58,445 nucleotides of DNA from Deltaproteobacteria bacterium (GCA_013349285.1 DUZU01000019.1:1-58445); one strand, 5' to 3'; positions 1-8,591 are shown, counted from the first letter of the stretch. Numbers and translations are program-made. The notes: generated by a model from the sequence alone, not told the origin.

Positions 1-167
1 CCCAGATCAACAAAGCGGTTGCTGGAATGGACAGCGGCACCCAGCGTTTGGCCGCAAATTCCGAAGAGTTGGCGGCAGCCTCCGAGGCTGTAACTTCCCA
101 AACCATGATGCTCAGGGAGAATATCGTCGAGCTTGTTCAATTGGTAGAGGGTAAAGGGAAAGGTTGA
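1..167 (+). CDS. Methyl-accepting chemotaxis protein, C-terminal end (partial)
   Basis: Only the last 54 codons are present; the reading frame begins at base 3 and stops at TGA 165-167. The peptide reads QINKAVAGMD...ANSEELAAASE and is the descending, alanine/serine/glutamate-rich helix of a chemoreceptor cytoplasmic bundle, closely matching the equivalent part of the complete chemoreceptor at 2200. It ends in VEGKGKG without a CheR-binding pentapeptide. The sensor domain lies outside the window, so the ligand cannot be guessed. A weak hairpin with a T-run follows at 217-236. Confidence 0.85.
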   Translation, partial: QINKAVAGMDSGTQRLAANSEELAAASEAVTSQTMMLRENIVELVQLVEGKGKG

Positions 168-216
168 TCCGATAGGCCAAAATGATTGATTGTTGAATCA
201 AGTAAGGGGCTGTCTC

Positions 217-236
217 AAAAGGATGGCTCCTTTTTT
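217..236 (+). terminator. Weak candidate terminator after partial chemoreceptor
   Basis: A 7-bp stem AAAAGGA/TCCTTTT (217-223 with 228-234) encloses the loop TGGC and runs into T residues, with a second T-rich stretch from 241. The stem is A/T-heavy, so it is a modest intrinsic terminator at best. Its place 50 bases after the chemoreceptor stop codon supports the reading. Confidence 0.4.
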
Positions 237-316
237 ATGTCTTTTTTTTGATTGCGGCGCATGGGCTTCTGGGCAAGAATTAAACTTGGACGAATTAACA
301 GCTTGAAAATGCCCAT

Positions 317-343
317 TGATAATGATTATGGTAATTATTATCA
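317..343 (+). promoter_or_regulatory. Probable Fur box
   Basis: The segment has 7-bp inverted arms TGATAAT (317-323) and ATTATCA (337-343). It can be read as successive hexamers GATAAT, GATTAT, GGTAAT followed by an inverted ATAATA, which is the repeated-hexamer structure of ferric uptake regulator sites. It ends five bases before a strong Shine-Dalgarno (AAAAGGAGGG) and about 18 bases before the start codon at 362. A bound repressor would block transcription or initiation, so iron control of the 362-805 gene is the likely outcome. Fur itself is not in the window. Confidence 0.6.
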
Positions 344-361
344 TGAAAAGGAGGGATTGCA

Positions 362-805
362 ATGTGTATTGACGTGAGAAAGACCTGCGAATGTGGGGCG
401 CAGAATGTGCAGTTCCACTTGCGGGACAATATTATGCGGCCCGAGGTAATCAGTCGCCTGTTCTGTCCGGCCTGCCCCGGGGATGAGCCCTATGACGGCA
501 CAACCATGGTCAATGATAACGGCTGGGTTGTCGAATACGACATGGTGTTGGCCAGGATGCTTGCCGCGAGCAATCTGGCTATTGACCCCGAAGAACTTCA
601 GGCCGTTTTTCTTTTTGATCAGGGATATGCCGCCTGGCTGGAGATGTATCCCGGTGAGCGTGAAGAAATCATGGAAGAGAAGGCTGCGATCATGGCGCTT
701 GCCAAAGAAGATCAGCAAAAATACCTCCAGGCTATTCAGCGCTGGAATATTGAGCGGGTTGAAAAGTTGAAAGCCGCGGGGTGGCGCAAGGCCAAGTTGG
801 CTTAA
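362..805 (+). CDS. Small CxC/CxxC protein, putative zinc-ribbon, iron-regulated
   Basis: A 147-residue soluble protein that I do not recognise as a named family. Cys9-x-Cys11 and Cys35-x-x-Cys38 could form a zinc or iron ribbon near the N-terminus. The rest is predicted helical, acidic and then basic (ending WRKAKLA). No signal peptide or membrane segment is seen. The start is supported by the Shine-Dalgarno AAGGAGGG at 349-355. It stands alone between the chemoreceptor tail and a low-GC gap. The Fur-like site immediately upstream suggests induction under iron limitation, so a role in iron sparing or iron-dependent signalling is possible, but that is inference. Confidence 0.75.
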   Translation: MCIDVRKTCECGAQNVQFHLRDNIMRPEVISRLFCPACPGDEPYDGTTMVNDNGWVVEYDMVLARMLAASNLAIDPEELQAVFLFDQGYAAWLEMYPGEREEIMEEKAAIMALAKEDQQKYLQAIQRWNIERVEKLKAAGWRKAKLA

Positions 806-951
806 ATTCGCTTTGGGGCTTTGCTGGTTGCTTCTGAAATGGCTTTGGCGCCCAAGACCAGGCCTACGGTTATCAGTCTGACGGTGCGAAAGGCGATGGC
901 GGCCAAGCCGATGGCGGTTGCGGTGGTCAGGATGGTTGTCAATGGTTTCAT
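802..951 (-). CDS. Possible 49-residue single-pass membrane protein
   Basis: A short minus-strand ORF from ATG at 951 to TAA at 802-804, convergent with and overlapping the last codon of the 362-805 gene. The predicted peptide begins MKPLTTILTT, has a hydrophobic, small-residue stretch at about residues 5-36 interrupted by a few arginines, and ends in a basic tail (SKAPKRI). The ORF is GC-rich within a very AT-rich gap, as expected for coding DNA. Only AAGG directly before the start could act as a ribosome site, which is poor spacing. It is offered as a candidate small protein, without a function. Confidence 0.35.
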   Translation of the reverse strand: MKPLTTILTTATAIGLAAIAFRTVRLITVGLVLGAKAISEATSKAPKRI

Positions 952-1325
952 GCCTTAATATTTTCCGTTATTTTCCTTGCCTTTTGTTCTGGTCTCTTTA
1001 GTTATTACTTTAACTTATATCTCATCCTGTTTTTCTATTGTAGTGTTATCTGTGTCCTGTCACGCACTTGCAGTATTGGTTTCGTTGCCTGATAATAATT
1101 TAAATTGAAGTTTGTGTTTCCCTTTATTAGTGTGATAATATTTTCTTGTTAAAGGGTAATGCTGTTCTGTGTTTTTTTTGTAATCAGCAGTGTTGTCGGT
1201 ATTTGATGAGTTATTTTGTGCTAGTTTAATGATTGGTTAAACGTCGGTTGGCTGCCTTTTTTATGATAAAGAGACGGTCATTTTTTTGTTCTTTATAGCA
1301 GAATATAAAACAAAAGGAGTTCAGT
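952..1325. other. AT-rich intergenic region
   Basis: About 370 bases of strongly T-rich DNA precede the PstS-like gene. I see no ORF, tRNA or clear hairpin with a T-tail. It presumably carries the promoter and a leader for 1326-2138, whose ribosome site (AAAAGGAG) lies at its end. No convincing -35/-10 pair or Pho box could be singled out by eye. Confidence 0.4.
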
Positions 1326-2138
1326 ATGTTAGGTCGAAAAGGCGTAAATAACTTATTTTGGATAACCATCTTTTTTGCTTTTTTGGTGACCGGGCAAGCC
1401 AGTGCTAATGAACCTGTGAGCTACATGGGTTCCTCGATCATCCTTAAAACTTTTTTTCAGGATGCGTCTAAAGCTTTTACCGCGAAGACCGGTATTCCCG
1501 TCACCTCAAAAGCGGAGATGACCCCTGCTGGTATTCTGGGTCTGTTGAACGGTCAGTGTAATCTTGCCGGCGGCGGCCGTCCGTTAAAGGAAGATGAGAA
1601 GAGTCGCGGGCTCAATGAGTTGGCCTTTGCTAAAAATATTGTCGCCATTTTTGTCCATAAAAGTAATCCGGTTCAAAATTTGACCTCTGATCAGCTAAAG
1701 AAAATCTATGCCGGTGAGATCACGAACTGGAAAGAGGTGGGCGGTGCCGATCAGCCTATTTTAATTGTTATCGATCCGAAAAAATCTCAGCATCGTGTTC
1801 AGTTTACCAAGGCTATTATGGGCGATAGCGAAATAACCACCAAGGGTTTTACCGTGCAAAAACCGCCGCAAACCGTTGGTAAAGTTGCAAGTTTTCCGCC
1901 TGCCATTTCCTTTACCGCCTTGGGGCTGGTTACCAAAAATAGCGATGTTAAAGCGCTTTCCATTGATGGCGTAGAGCCAACCCCGGAAAATGTAGCCAAT
2001 GGAACCTATAAGATTGTGATGACCATGTATTTTTATACCAAAGGCGCCCCGGCAGGTTCTGCCAAACAGATGATCGAGTTTCTCCAGTCGCCGGAAGGAA
2101 GAAAAATCATAGGAACAGGCGGGATGTTCGCTTTATAA
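1326..2138 (+). CDS. PstS-like periplasmic phosphate/anion-binding protein
   Basis: 270 residues with an N-terminal signal peptide of about 27 residues ending TGQASA. The mature protein is a type II periplasmic binding domain: an early GSS phosphate-loop-like motif (YMGSSI), a GGGRPL segment near residue 80, and the hinge-type block IYAGEITNWKEVGG typical of PstS. At about 243 mature residues it is a minimal, short PstS. No pstCAB or phoU genes lie nearby. Instead a chemoreceptor starts 61 bases downstream, so the protein may bind phosphate or another anion for uptake encoded elsewhere, or present it to that receptor. The start has a good AAAAGGAG ribosome site. Confidence 0.85.
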   Translation: MLGRKGVNNLFWITIFFAFLVTGQASANEPVSYMGSSIILKTFFQDASKAFTAKTGIPVTSKAEMTPAGILGLLNGQCNLAGGGRPLKEDEKSRGLNELAFAKNIVAIFVHKSNPVQNLTSDQLKKIYAGEITNWKEVGGADQPILIVIDPKKSQHRVQFTKAIMGDSEITTKGFTVQKPPQTVGKVASFPPAISFTALGLVTKNSDVKALSIDGVEPTPENVANGTYKIVMTMYFYTKGAPAGSAKQMIEFLQSPEGRKIIGTGGMFAL

Positions 2139-2199
2139 AATCCTCGATGGGGTTGACTGATAGCTTTTCGAGCGTAAGCAATTGATTAAGGCCTGAAAA

Positions 2200-4113
2200 A
2201 TGAATAAACAGATTAAAATTAGTACAAAATTACTGGTGGCATTTCTTGTCGTAGGGGTGGTCCCTTTTTTGGTAATGGGGCTTATGTCTTTATCTAAGGC
2301 AAGTCATGCTCTTTCGTTGCAGGCCTTCAGTCAGTTGACTGCGGTGCGGGAGATTAAAAAAAATCAGCTCACCGATTTTTTTAAAAATTATAAAAACGAA
2401 GTCAAGGTTTTGGTTAATAATCCCACGGTGGTCCAGGGGAGTGAAACTTTGGCTTCGGTTTTTTATGCAGGGGGTAAGAGTACCGACCAAATCATGTGGA
2501 CCGAGTCGGAAAAAGAATTTGGTCCGTTTTTCGTATCGTTGCTCAAAGATGCCGGCTACACAGATATCGCCTTGATCACTCTTGATGGTGATATTGTTTA
2601 CAATGTTAAGAAGAGAGCGGATTTGGGCAAGAATATAGAGCATAATGACTTGAAGGGAAGTCCTATGGCTGCGGCTTTTGCCAAGGTTAAGCAGAGCGGC
2701 AATATAATATTTGTCGATTTTGCGCCTTATCTGCCGGCCGGCGGCAAACCGGCGGCGTTTATGGCCGGGCCGGTTAAGCGGGACGGGGAGCTGGTCGGTG
2801 TTTTGGCTATCCAGGTCTCCCTGGATAAGATTAACCACATCATGATGGCTCGGGCGGGAATGGGGGAGACCGGTGAAACTTATCTGGTGGGCAGTGATCG
2901 GTTGATGCGCTCTAATTCGTTTCTTGCCGCCAATACTCATACGGTGGAAGCATCCTTTGCCGATCGCGCCGCGGGCAGTGTTGATACGTTTGCCAGCCGT
3001 GAGGCGCTGGGCGGCAAAACCGGGGAAAGGGTTTCTGAGAATTTTATCGGGGATAGCGTGTTATCGGCCTATACGCCGGTGGTGATTGATGACACTACCT
3101 GGGCTTTGATTGCTGAAATTGGTGAACATGAAGCCATGTCAGCGGTTAAGGATCTTAAATGGCTCATGGGCGGCCTGGCGGTTATCGGCATTTCCGCAAT
3201 TATTGCGGTGGCCTTGTTGATTACCAGATCCATTACCAGGCCTTTGTCCCGGGTTATTGATGGCTTGGAGGTCGAATCCGAAAAGGTAACCCACGCCTCC
3301 ACCCAGGTGTCCTCTGCCAGTCAGGAGCTTGCCGAAGGGGCTGCCGAGCAGGCGTCTGCCATTGAAGAGGTTTCCGCCTCTTTGGAGGAGATGGCCTCCA
3401 TGACCAGACAGAATGCGGAAAATGCGGGAAAGGCGACAGCGATGGAGGCCGAGGCCCGCCAGTTGGCCCAAAATGTTGAAGAGCATATGGCCAAGCTGAT
3501 TAATGCCACCAATGAAGCGGCTGAGTCCAGCGAGCAAACCGGCAAGATCATCAAAACAATAGATGAAATAGCCTTTCAGACCAATCTGTTGGCCTTGAAT
3601 GCCGCGGTCGAGGCGGCTAGGGCCGGTGAGGCCGGGGCCGGGTTTGCGGTGGTGGCGGATGAAGTTCGTAATTTGGCAATGCGGGCCGCAGGGGCAGCCA
3701 AGGATACTTCTTATCTAATCGAAAATACAATAAAATCAGTGCAGAACGGCCAGAAGATCACGGTGGAAACCCAAGAGGCTTTTACGGCCAACTCGGAGTT
3801 GGCTGCCAAGGTCGGCGTACTTGTGGAGGAGATTGCCACGGCCTCTAAGGAACAGGCCCAAGGGATTGAGCAAATCAATAAAGCGGTCGGCGAAATGGAT
3901 CGGATAACCCAGCAAATGGCGGGCAGTGCCGATGAGACCGCCAGGGCGGCCGTTGATATGAGCATGGTGGCCGGGCAGACCGTGGGCTATGTTGAGGAGC
4001 TTGAGCTGTTGGTTGGCGGGCGAGTTATTTCTGCTTCCGGCGGCGCGACGTTGGCGGATGAGGACTTTAGTTCTCCGCAGAAAAAAGGCAATCTCTATCT
4101 GCCTGATAAATAA
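2200..4113 (+). CDS. Methyl-accepting chemotaxis protein with dCache-type sensor
   Basis: A complete 637-residue chemoreceptor. A transmembrane helix at about residues 11-32 is followed by a large periplasmic sensor (about 35-315) resembling a double-Cache domain, and a second transmembrane helix lies at about 318-343. A short HAMP-like linker with TRPLSRV leads into the signalling bundle. The conserved hairpin tip is clear: IDEIAFQTNLLALNAAVEAA, then GAGFAVVADEVRNLA, which binds CheA/CheW. There is no C-terminal CheR-tethering pentapeptide. Its position 61 bases after a periplasmic binding protein suggests co-transcription and possibly a shared ligand; that link is inference. Confidence 0.93.
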   Translation: MNKQIKISTKLLVAFLVVGVVPFLVMGLMSLSKASHALSLQAFSQLTAVREIKKNQLTDFFKNYKNEVKVLVNNPTVVQGSETLASVFYAGGKSTDQIMWTESEKEFGPFFVSLLKDAGYTDIALITLDGDIVYNVKKRADLGKNIEHNDLKGSPMAAAFAKVKQSGNIIFVDFAPYLPAGGKPAAFMAGPVKRDGELVGVLAIQVSLDKINHIMMARAGMGETGETYLVGSDRLMRSNSFLAANTHTVEASFADRAAGSVDTFASREALGGKTGERVSENFIGDSVLSAYTPVVIDDTTWALIAEIGEHEAMSAVKDLKWLMGGLAVIGISAIIAVALLITRSITRPLSRVIDGLEVESEKVTHASTQVSSASQELAEGAAEQASAIEEVSASLEEMASMTRQNAENAGKATAMEAEARQLAQNVEEHMAKLINATNEAAESSEQTGKIIKTIDEIAFQTNLLALNAAVEAARAGEAGAGFAVVADEVRNLAMRAAGAAKDTSYLIENTIKSVQNGQKITVETQEAFTANSELAAKVGVLVEEIATASKEQAQGIEQINKAVGEMDRITQQMAGSADETARAAVDMSMVAGQTVGYVEELELLVGGRVISASGGATLADEDFSSPQKKGNLYLPDK

Positions 4114-4138
4114 TAGTTATTTCCTCTCGAGGTCATTG

Positions 4139-4174
4139 GGGCAGGGTGGCCTAAGGATCAGGCCATTGCTGCCC
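4139..4174. repeat. Stem-loop downstream of chemoreceptor gene
   Basis: Nested inverted repeats: GGGCAG (4139-4144) pairs with CTGCCC (4169-4174), and inside them TGGCCT (4147-4152) pairs with AGGCCA (4160-4165) around a 7-base loop. It lies 26 bases after the chemoreceptor stop. There is no T-run, so it is either a factor-dependent 3' end structure or an mRNA-stabilising hairpin. Confidence 0.5.
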
Positions 4175-4606
4175 ATAATTCCGTGAACTCGATCGGCTCG
4201 ATTAGCTAATGTTTGCTCCGGCCGCCGCTTGTCGGCTGCGGTGCCCTCAATCTCTCGTCATGCAGGGCCTGGGGTTTGAGGCGCCACTGCCGGTGGCCGT
4301 TATTTCCTTGCCCTAAATATTTTCTGTATCCTCACCGGATAACCCCTTTCTTCTAGAGTGTTCAGCAGAGGCGGTTGCCTCGTTATGCCCGGCATCGGCC
4401 CGAGATTCTGCGGTCCGGGCGCTGGATGCGCGGCTCCCCTGTTTGCTTCTTTTTGATAATCCCCGGGTTGATCTTGCCATGTATTATTGTCTCTATTAGT
4501 TGTGACAGATTTAACGCCGTAAAGTTTTATGTTTTTCCCCATAAAATAATGGTGTAAAGTTCTGCGGTTGGGGTAACTTGCTGATCATTTATCTCCAAGA
4601 AATTTT
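4175..4606. other. Intergenic region, no gene recognised
   Basis: About 430 bases between the chemoreceptor and rlmN. Short ORFs occur on both strands (for example 4300-4542 minus), but they have proline/glutamine-rich, low-complexity translations and no ribosome site. A loose GCCCGG/CCGGGC pair near 4390-4420 encloses a long loop. I see no defined RNA family or strong promoter. Confidence 0.35.
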
Positions 4607-4624
4607 TTGTATGGCTTTTGCCTA

Positions 4625-5695
4625 ATGCGTAATAAAATCGACCTCAAAAATCTTACCTTTGCGCAGCTGACCGAGCAGGTCGAGGCGCTGGGCATTCCCC
4701 CGGCCCGGGCCCGTCATATCTTTTCCTGGCTCTATCGGCCCGGCCTCAGTGAATTTGCCCGGATGAAGGATATCAAGCAGGAGATCCGCGAGCTGCTCGC
4801 GGCCCATTGTTTTATCAGCCGTCTTACTCCTTCCGCGGTTGAGCGCTCCACGGACGGCACGGTCAAGTTTCTGTTTAAGTTGGCTGATGGCGCTATGGTG
4901 GAAAGCGTTTTGATCCCGGAGGAGGGGCGGCACACCCTCTGTGTCTCCTCCCAGGCCGGTTGCGCCATGGGCTGCAAGTTTTGTCTGACCGGGGCCCTGG
5001 GGCTGGAGAGAAATCTGCAGCCTGCGGAGATTGTGGGGCAGGTGATGGCCGCTCTGGATTATCTGCTGGCCGCAGGAGTGGAGCGGGCAACCCACAAGCA
5101 GCTGGTCAATAATCTCGTTTTTATGGGCATGGGCGAGCCCCTGGCCAATTATGATAATCTGCTGGCAGCCCTGAATATCCTGATGGATGAGCGGGGCCTG
5201 GAATTTACCGGGCGGCGGGTTACCGTTTCCACCTGCGGTCTGGTGCCGCGCATTATCGATCTCGGCCGCGATACCAAGGTCAACCTCGCCGTCTCCCTCC
5301 ATGCCGCCGATGATGATACCCGCAGCCGGCTGATGCCGGTCAATCGCCGCCATGGGCTGGATGGGCTGCTTGGTGCCTGCCGGGCCTTTCCCCTTGGCAA
5401 AAAGAAGGTTATCTTAATCGAGTATATTTTGATCAAGGGGATCAACGATTCATCTGCCGATGCCAGGCTGCTTGCGGAAAAATTGCAGGGGATTGCCTGT
5501 CGGATCAATCTGTTGCCCTATAACGAGTCGGCGGCTCTGGACTATCAGTGTCCGGCGGAAGAGACAATCTTGCGTTTTCAGAAGGTGCTGCGGGAGGCCG
5601 GGTTTACCACCCTGATCAGGCAGAGCCGCGGCGCCGATATTGGCGCGGCCTGCGGCCAGCTTGCCGGTGCAACTCCATCAAATAAGGAACATTAA
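4625..5695 (+). CDS. rlmN: 23S rRNA/tRNA adenine C2-methyltransferase RlmN
   Basis: A radical SAM methyltransferase that adds a C2 methyl group to adenosine 2503 of 23S rRNA and, in many bacteria, A37 of some tRNAs. From the ATG at 4625 it is 356 residues. The radical SAM cluster motif CAMGCKFC places the [4Fe-4S] ligands at Cys113, Cys117 and Cys120. The second catalytic cysteine lies in the late GADIGAACGQL segment. The GMGEPLANYDN block is characteristic of the family. An in-frame TTG at 4607 would add six residues, but the ATG matches the usual N-terminus better. The stop overlaps the next start (TAATG), so it is translationally coupled to RNase HI. Confidence 0.93.
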   Translation: MRNKIDLKNLTFAQLTEQVEALGIPPARARHIFSWLYRPGLSEFARMKDIKQEIRELLAAHCFISRLTPSAVERSTDGTVKFLFKLADGAMVESVLIPEEGRHTLCVSSQAGCAMGCKFCLTGALGLERNLQPAEIVGQVMAALDYLLAAGVERATHKQLVNNLVFMGMGEPLANYDNLLAALNILMDERGLEFTGRRVTVSTCGLVPRIIDLGRDTKVNLAVSLHAADDDTRSRLMPVNRRHGLDGLLGACRAFPLGKKKVILIEYILIKGINDSSADARLLAEKLQGIACRINLLPYNESAALDYQCPAEETILRFQKVLREAGFTTLIRQSRGADIGAACGQLAGATPSNKEH

Positions 5696-6402
5696 TGGCT
5701 GCAAAGAAATTTTACGCAATTGCCGTGGGCCTGCTCCCCGGCATTTATGATAACTGGCCCCTGGCCCAGGCCCAGGTGGCCGGGGTCAAGGGGGCCAAGT
5801 ACAAGGGCTTTGCCACCAGGGCCGAGGCCGAGGCCTGGCTGAAGAATCCGGTCTATGCGCCGGCGGTTAAAAAGGATTCTGCGCATAAAACCGCAACGGC
5901 CCGGGTTTCCGTCCCCAAAGAGGGGGAGGTCGTCATCTATACCGACGGCGGCGCGCTCAATAACCCCGGGCCCGGCGGCTATGGCGTGGTCCAGATCTAT
6001 AATGGCGCGCGCAAGGAGCTCTCCGGCGGATTTCGGATGACCACCAATAACCGGATGGAGCTGATGGCCTGCATCGTCGCCCTTAAAGAACTGGAGCACC
6101 GGGACAAGAAGGTGCATATCTTTTCCGATTCCAGTTACGTGGTAAACGGCATTACCAAGGGCTGGGCCCGGAGTTGGCGCAAGAGGGGCTGGGTCAAGTC
6201 GGATAACCAACCGGCGATCAACCCCGATCTCTGGGGCCAATTGCTTGATCTGGTCGCTCAGCTGGATGTTTGTTTTAACTGGGTCCGGGGCCATAGCGGT
6301 GATCCCTTGAATGAGCGTTGCGATGAACTGGCGGTGGCCACGGCCCGGCAGGGTGATGAGCTGCCCGAAGATCTCGGCTATCAGAGAGGCAATGGCGAGT
6401 GA
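5695..6402 (+). CDS. rnhA: Ribonuclease HI with N-terminal viroplasmin-type RNA-binding domain
   Basis: Degrades the RNA strand of RNA:DNA hybrids. Residues 4-50 form a small viroplasmin/hybrid-binding domain (KFYAIAVGLLPGIYDNW...ATRAEAEAWL), joined by a linker to the RNase H fold from about residue 77. The DEDD catalytic carboxylates are visible: Asp84 (YTDGGALNNPG), Glu122 (NNRMELMA), Asp145 (FSDSSYVVNG) and Asp210 (NERCDELA). The basic patch WARSWRKRGW helps substrate binding. The start codon overlaps the rlmN stop, and the stop overlaps the next start (TGATG), so all three genes are probably one operon. Confidence 0.95.
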   Translation: MAAKKFYAIAVGLLPGIYDNWPLAQAQVAGVKGAKYKGFATRAEAEAWLKNPVYAPAVKKDSAHKTATARVSVPKEGEVVIYTDGGALNNPGPGGYGVVQIYNGARKELSGGFRMTTNNRMELMACIVALKELEHRDKKVHIFSDSSYVVNGITKGWARSWRKRGWVKSDNQPAINPDLWGQLLDLVAQLDVCFNWVRGHSGDPLNERCDELAVATARQGDELPEDLGYQRGNGE

Positions 6403-7547
6403 TGCCGGGGTTGCGACCGGAAATTATCCGGGTCTGGGCCGGCCAGCTGCTGCACGAGTATCAACAGATCTGTTGGCTCTACCGGGTTAAGCTGCGGCCG
6501 CCGGTTTTTGAAATCAGCGATGGCCAGAGCCGGGCCGGGGCCTGGTCGAGCAAATTCGATACCTTGCAGCTCGCCGCCTGGTTGATTATCGATCATGAGT
6601 GGCATGTAGTGGTCGAGATCCTGCGCCACGAGATGGCCCATCAGTACGTGGCGCAGGTTATGGGCCGGAGTGAGGAGGTGGCCCATGGCCCGGCCTTTCT
6701 CGAGGCCTGCGATCGGCTGGGGGTCAACCCCGGGTTTCGGGCGGCAACCGGGGCGATCCCCCGGCTGGTGAAGGGGGCGTCCGGGGCGGTCGTTAATCCG
6801 ATCCTGGCCAAGGTTGAAAAGCTTTTTTCCCTGGCCCGGAGCGCCAATGAACATGAGGCCGCCCTGGCCATGCAGAAGGCCAATGACCTGCTGCGCAAGC
6901 ATAATATCGCCCGGCTTGAGGCTGAGGTTGCCACCACCTATGATTATGTGGTGATCAATGAGCAAAAGAAGCGGCTGAGCGCCCACCAGCGATATATCGC
7001 CGCCATCCTTAAGGATTTTTTCTATGTCAATGTGGTGGTTGCCAAGCAGTTTGATGCCAAGAGCCTGGAGAGCCACCGGGTGATCGAGTTGATCGGCGCC
7101 CAGGAAAACCTGAGTGTGGCCGAATATGTCTATCATTTCCTGGTCAACCGCCTGGCTGTTCTCTGGCAGGGTTATTCGAAAAAACATGGGGTGGCCGGCC
7201 TGGAGAAAAAATCATACTATCTCGGCGTGTTGAATGGTTTCCGCGATAAGCTCAACCGTCAGGAGCAGGCAACAGCCGGGGCAAACTGCGCCACCAGCGC
7301 CCTGGTCTGCGCCAATGATCCCGGGCTCATTCGTTATTACCACTCCCGCTATCCCCGCCTGCGCAGCATCAGGCCCCAGGCGGCCAGGGTCTATGGCGGC
7401 TCCTACCAGGCCGGGGAGCAGGAGGGCCGGCAGCTCGTTCTCCATAAAGGCGTGGCGGCCAGCGACGGCAACCGGGGCGCGTTGCTGGCCGGGCCCGGGG
7501 GCAAGGCCAAGGGCGCGTCGTCGATTTTTGGGTTTTTAAAAAAATAA
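6402..7547 (+). CDS. SprT-like metalloprotease-domain protein with DUF2786
   Basis: 381 residues from the ATG overlapping the rnhA stop; an in-frame GTG three bases earlier is possible. The N-terminal third is SprT-like, with the zinc-binding signature HEMAH at residues 76-80 and a HG motif shortly after (AHGPAF). Residues of about 125-165 match DUF2786 (KVEKLFSLARSANEHEAALAMQKANDLL). A helical region follows, then a Gly/Ala-rich basic tail. SprT-like proteins can be DNA-associated proteases, but bacterial members of this architecture are uncharacterised. Operon position with RNase HI and RlmN suggests a nucleic-acid role; this is inference. Confidence 0.8.
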   Translation: MPGLRPEIIRVWAGQLLHEYQQICWLYRVKLRPPVFEISDGQSRAGAWSSKFDTLQLAAWLIIDHEWHVVVEILRHEMAHQYVAQVMGRSEEVAHGPAFLEACDRLGVNPGFRAATGAIPRLVKGASGAVVNPILAKVEKLFSLARSANEHEAALAMQKANDLLRKHNIARLEAEVATTYDYVVINEQKKRLSAHQRYIAAILKDFFYVNVVVAKQFDAKSLESHRVIELIGAQENLSVAEYVYHFLVNRLAVLWQGYSKKHGVAGLEKKSYYLGVLNGFRDKLNRQEQATAGANCATSALVCANDPGLIRYYHSRYPRLRSIRPQAARVYGGSYQAGEQEGRQLVLHKGVAASDGNRGALLAGPGGKAKGASSIFGFLKK

Positions 7548-7610
7548 ACCATTGCTGCGGGGCCCGGCCATTGGCCCGCCTCGATGGGCGGCCTTGCGTT
7601 AAGGATAATA

Positions 7611-8591
7611 ATGGAAAAAACAGCTGACAAGGCAAAGCTGCCCTGGGCCGGCCATAGCCTGCCCCTGATGCTGGCGCCGATGCAGGGCCTTACCAACCGA
7701 GCCCTGCGGGGTCTTTTTGCCGAAAGATATAAGCCGGATGTTCTCTTTACCGAGTTTGTCCGGGTGGGCAAGGGGAAGAAGAACAATATCTCGGCCAATG
7801 ATCGGCTGGAGGCCGCGCCCGGCGATAGCGGCCTGCCCCTGGTGGTGCAGCTGATCGGCAATGACCGCGAGGCCCTGGGCCGGGCCGCTCTTCTGGTGCA
7901 GGAGCTTGGCGCGGTTCACCTCAATATCAATCTGGGCTGTCCTTTCGGCCGGATGGGCAGCAATTCGGCGGGCGGCTCTTTGTTGCGGGATGAGGAGGGG
8001 CTGGCGAATATCCTTGGCGGGTTGCGACCGCTGATTGCCGGGAGTTTTTCCGTGAAGTTCCGGGCCGGTTTTGATGATCCGGGCCAGACCCTTTCCCTGG
8101 TGAAATTATTTGAGGATTGCGGGGTCGATTATCTGATTCTCCATCCCCGGACCGTGGCCCAGCAATACAGCGGACGGGCCGATCACCGGATCACGGCTGA
8201 GGTGGTCAAGGCCACCGGTCTGCCGGTGATCGCCAACGGCGATATCTTTACCGCGGCCGAGGGCCACCGGGTGCTGGCCCAGACCGGGGCCGCCGGCCTG
8301 ATGCTCGGCCGGGGCGCGATTGGCGATCCTTTTCTCTTTGCGCGTCTGCGCGGCAATTATCCGGCTGTTTCTACCCCGGAGGCAAGAAGAGTCGAGGTGC
8401 GGGAATATCTGCAGGAGTTGTTGCGGCGTTATCAGGTGTTGTTTTGCGGGGAGCGGCAGATCCTGGCGAAAATGAAGGATGTAATCAGGCAGGTGACTGA
8501 TCCCGAGTTGGCAACCTTGGTCCAGCGGTTGAAAAAGAGTAAAACTCTCCTGAAGTTTGAGGAGGTGCTGGCTGATGTTGACTGGGATTGA
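7611..8591 (+). CDS. tRNA-dihydrouridine synthase (Dus family)
   Basis: A flavoenzyme that reduces specific uridines in tRNA to dihydrouridine. The FMN-binding TIM-barrel motifs are present: LMLAPMQGLTNRALR at the start, VQLIGND, and LNINLGCPFGRMGSNSAGG, which contains the catalytic cysteine. PVIANGDIFT and GLMLGRGAIGDPFLF form the phosphate-binding end. I start at ATG 7611 because it follows AAGGA with good spacing; an ATG at 7584 would add nine residues without a ribosome site. The length (326 residues) is normal. The Dus subtype (A, B or C) cannot be fixed by eye. A 63-base gap separates it from the upstream operon. Confidence 0.92.
   Translation: MEKTADKAKLPWAGHSLPLMLAPMQGLTNRALRGLFAERYKPDVLFTEFVRVGKGKKNNISANDRLEAAPGDSGLPLVVQLIGNDREALGRAALLVQELGAVHLNINLGCPFGRMGSNSAGGSLLRDEEGLANILGGLRPLIAGSFSVKFRAGFDDPGQTLSLVKLFEDCGVDYLILHPRTVAQQYSGRADHRITAEVVKATGLPVIANGDIFTAAEGHRVLAQTGAAGLMLGRGAIGDPFLFARLRGNYPAVSTPEARRVEVREYLQELLRRYQVLFCGERQILAKMKDVIRQVTDPELATLVQRLKKSKTLLKFEEVLADVDWD

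Noticed and set aside
2290-2940. 216-codon minus-strand ORF inside the chemoreceptor
   Set aside because: It is a shadow of the Cache-domain coding frame and has no independent support.
4300-4557. Two opposing short ORFs between the chemoreceptor and rlmN
   Set aside because: Both overlap each other, are rich in Pro/Gln/Arg or irregular, and have no ribosome site or family signal.
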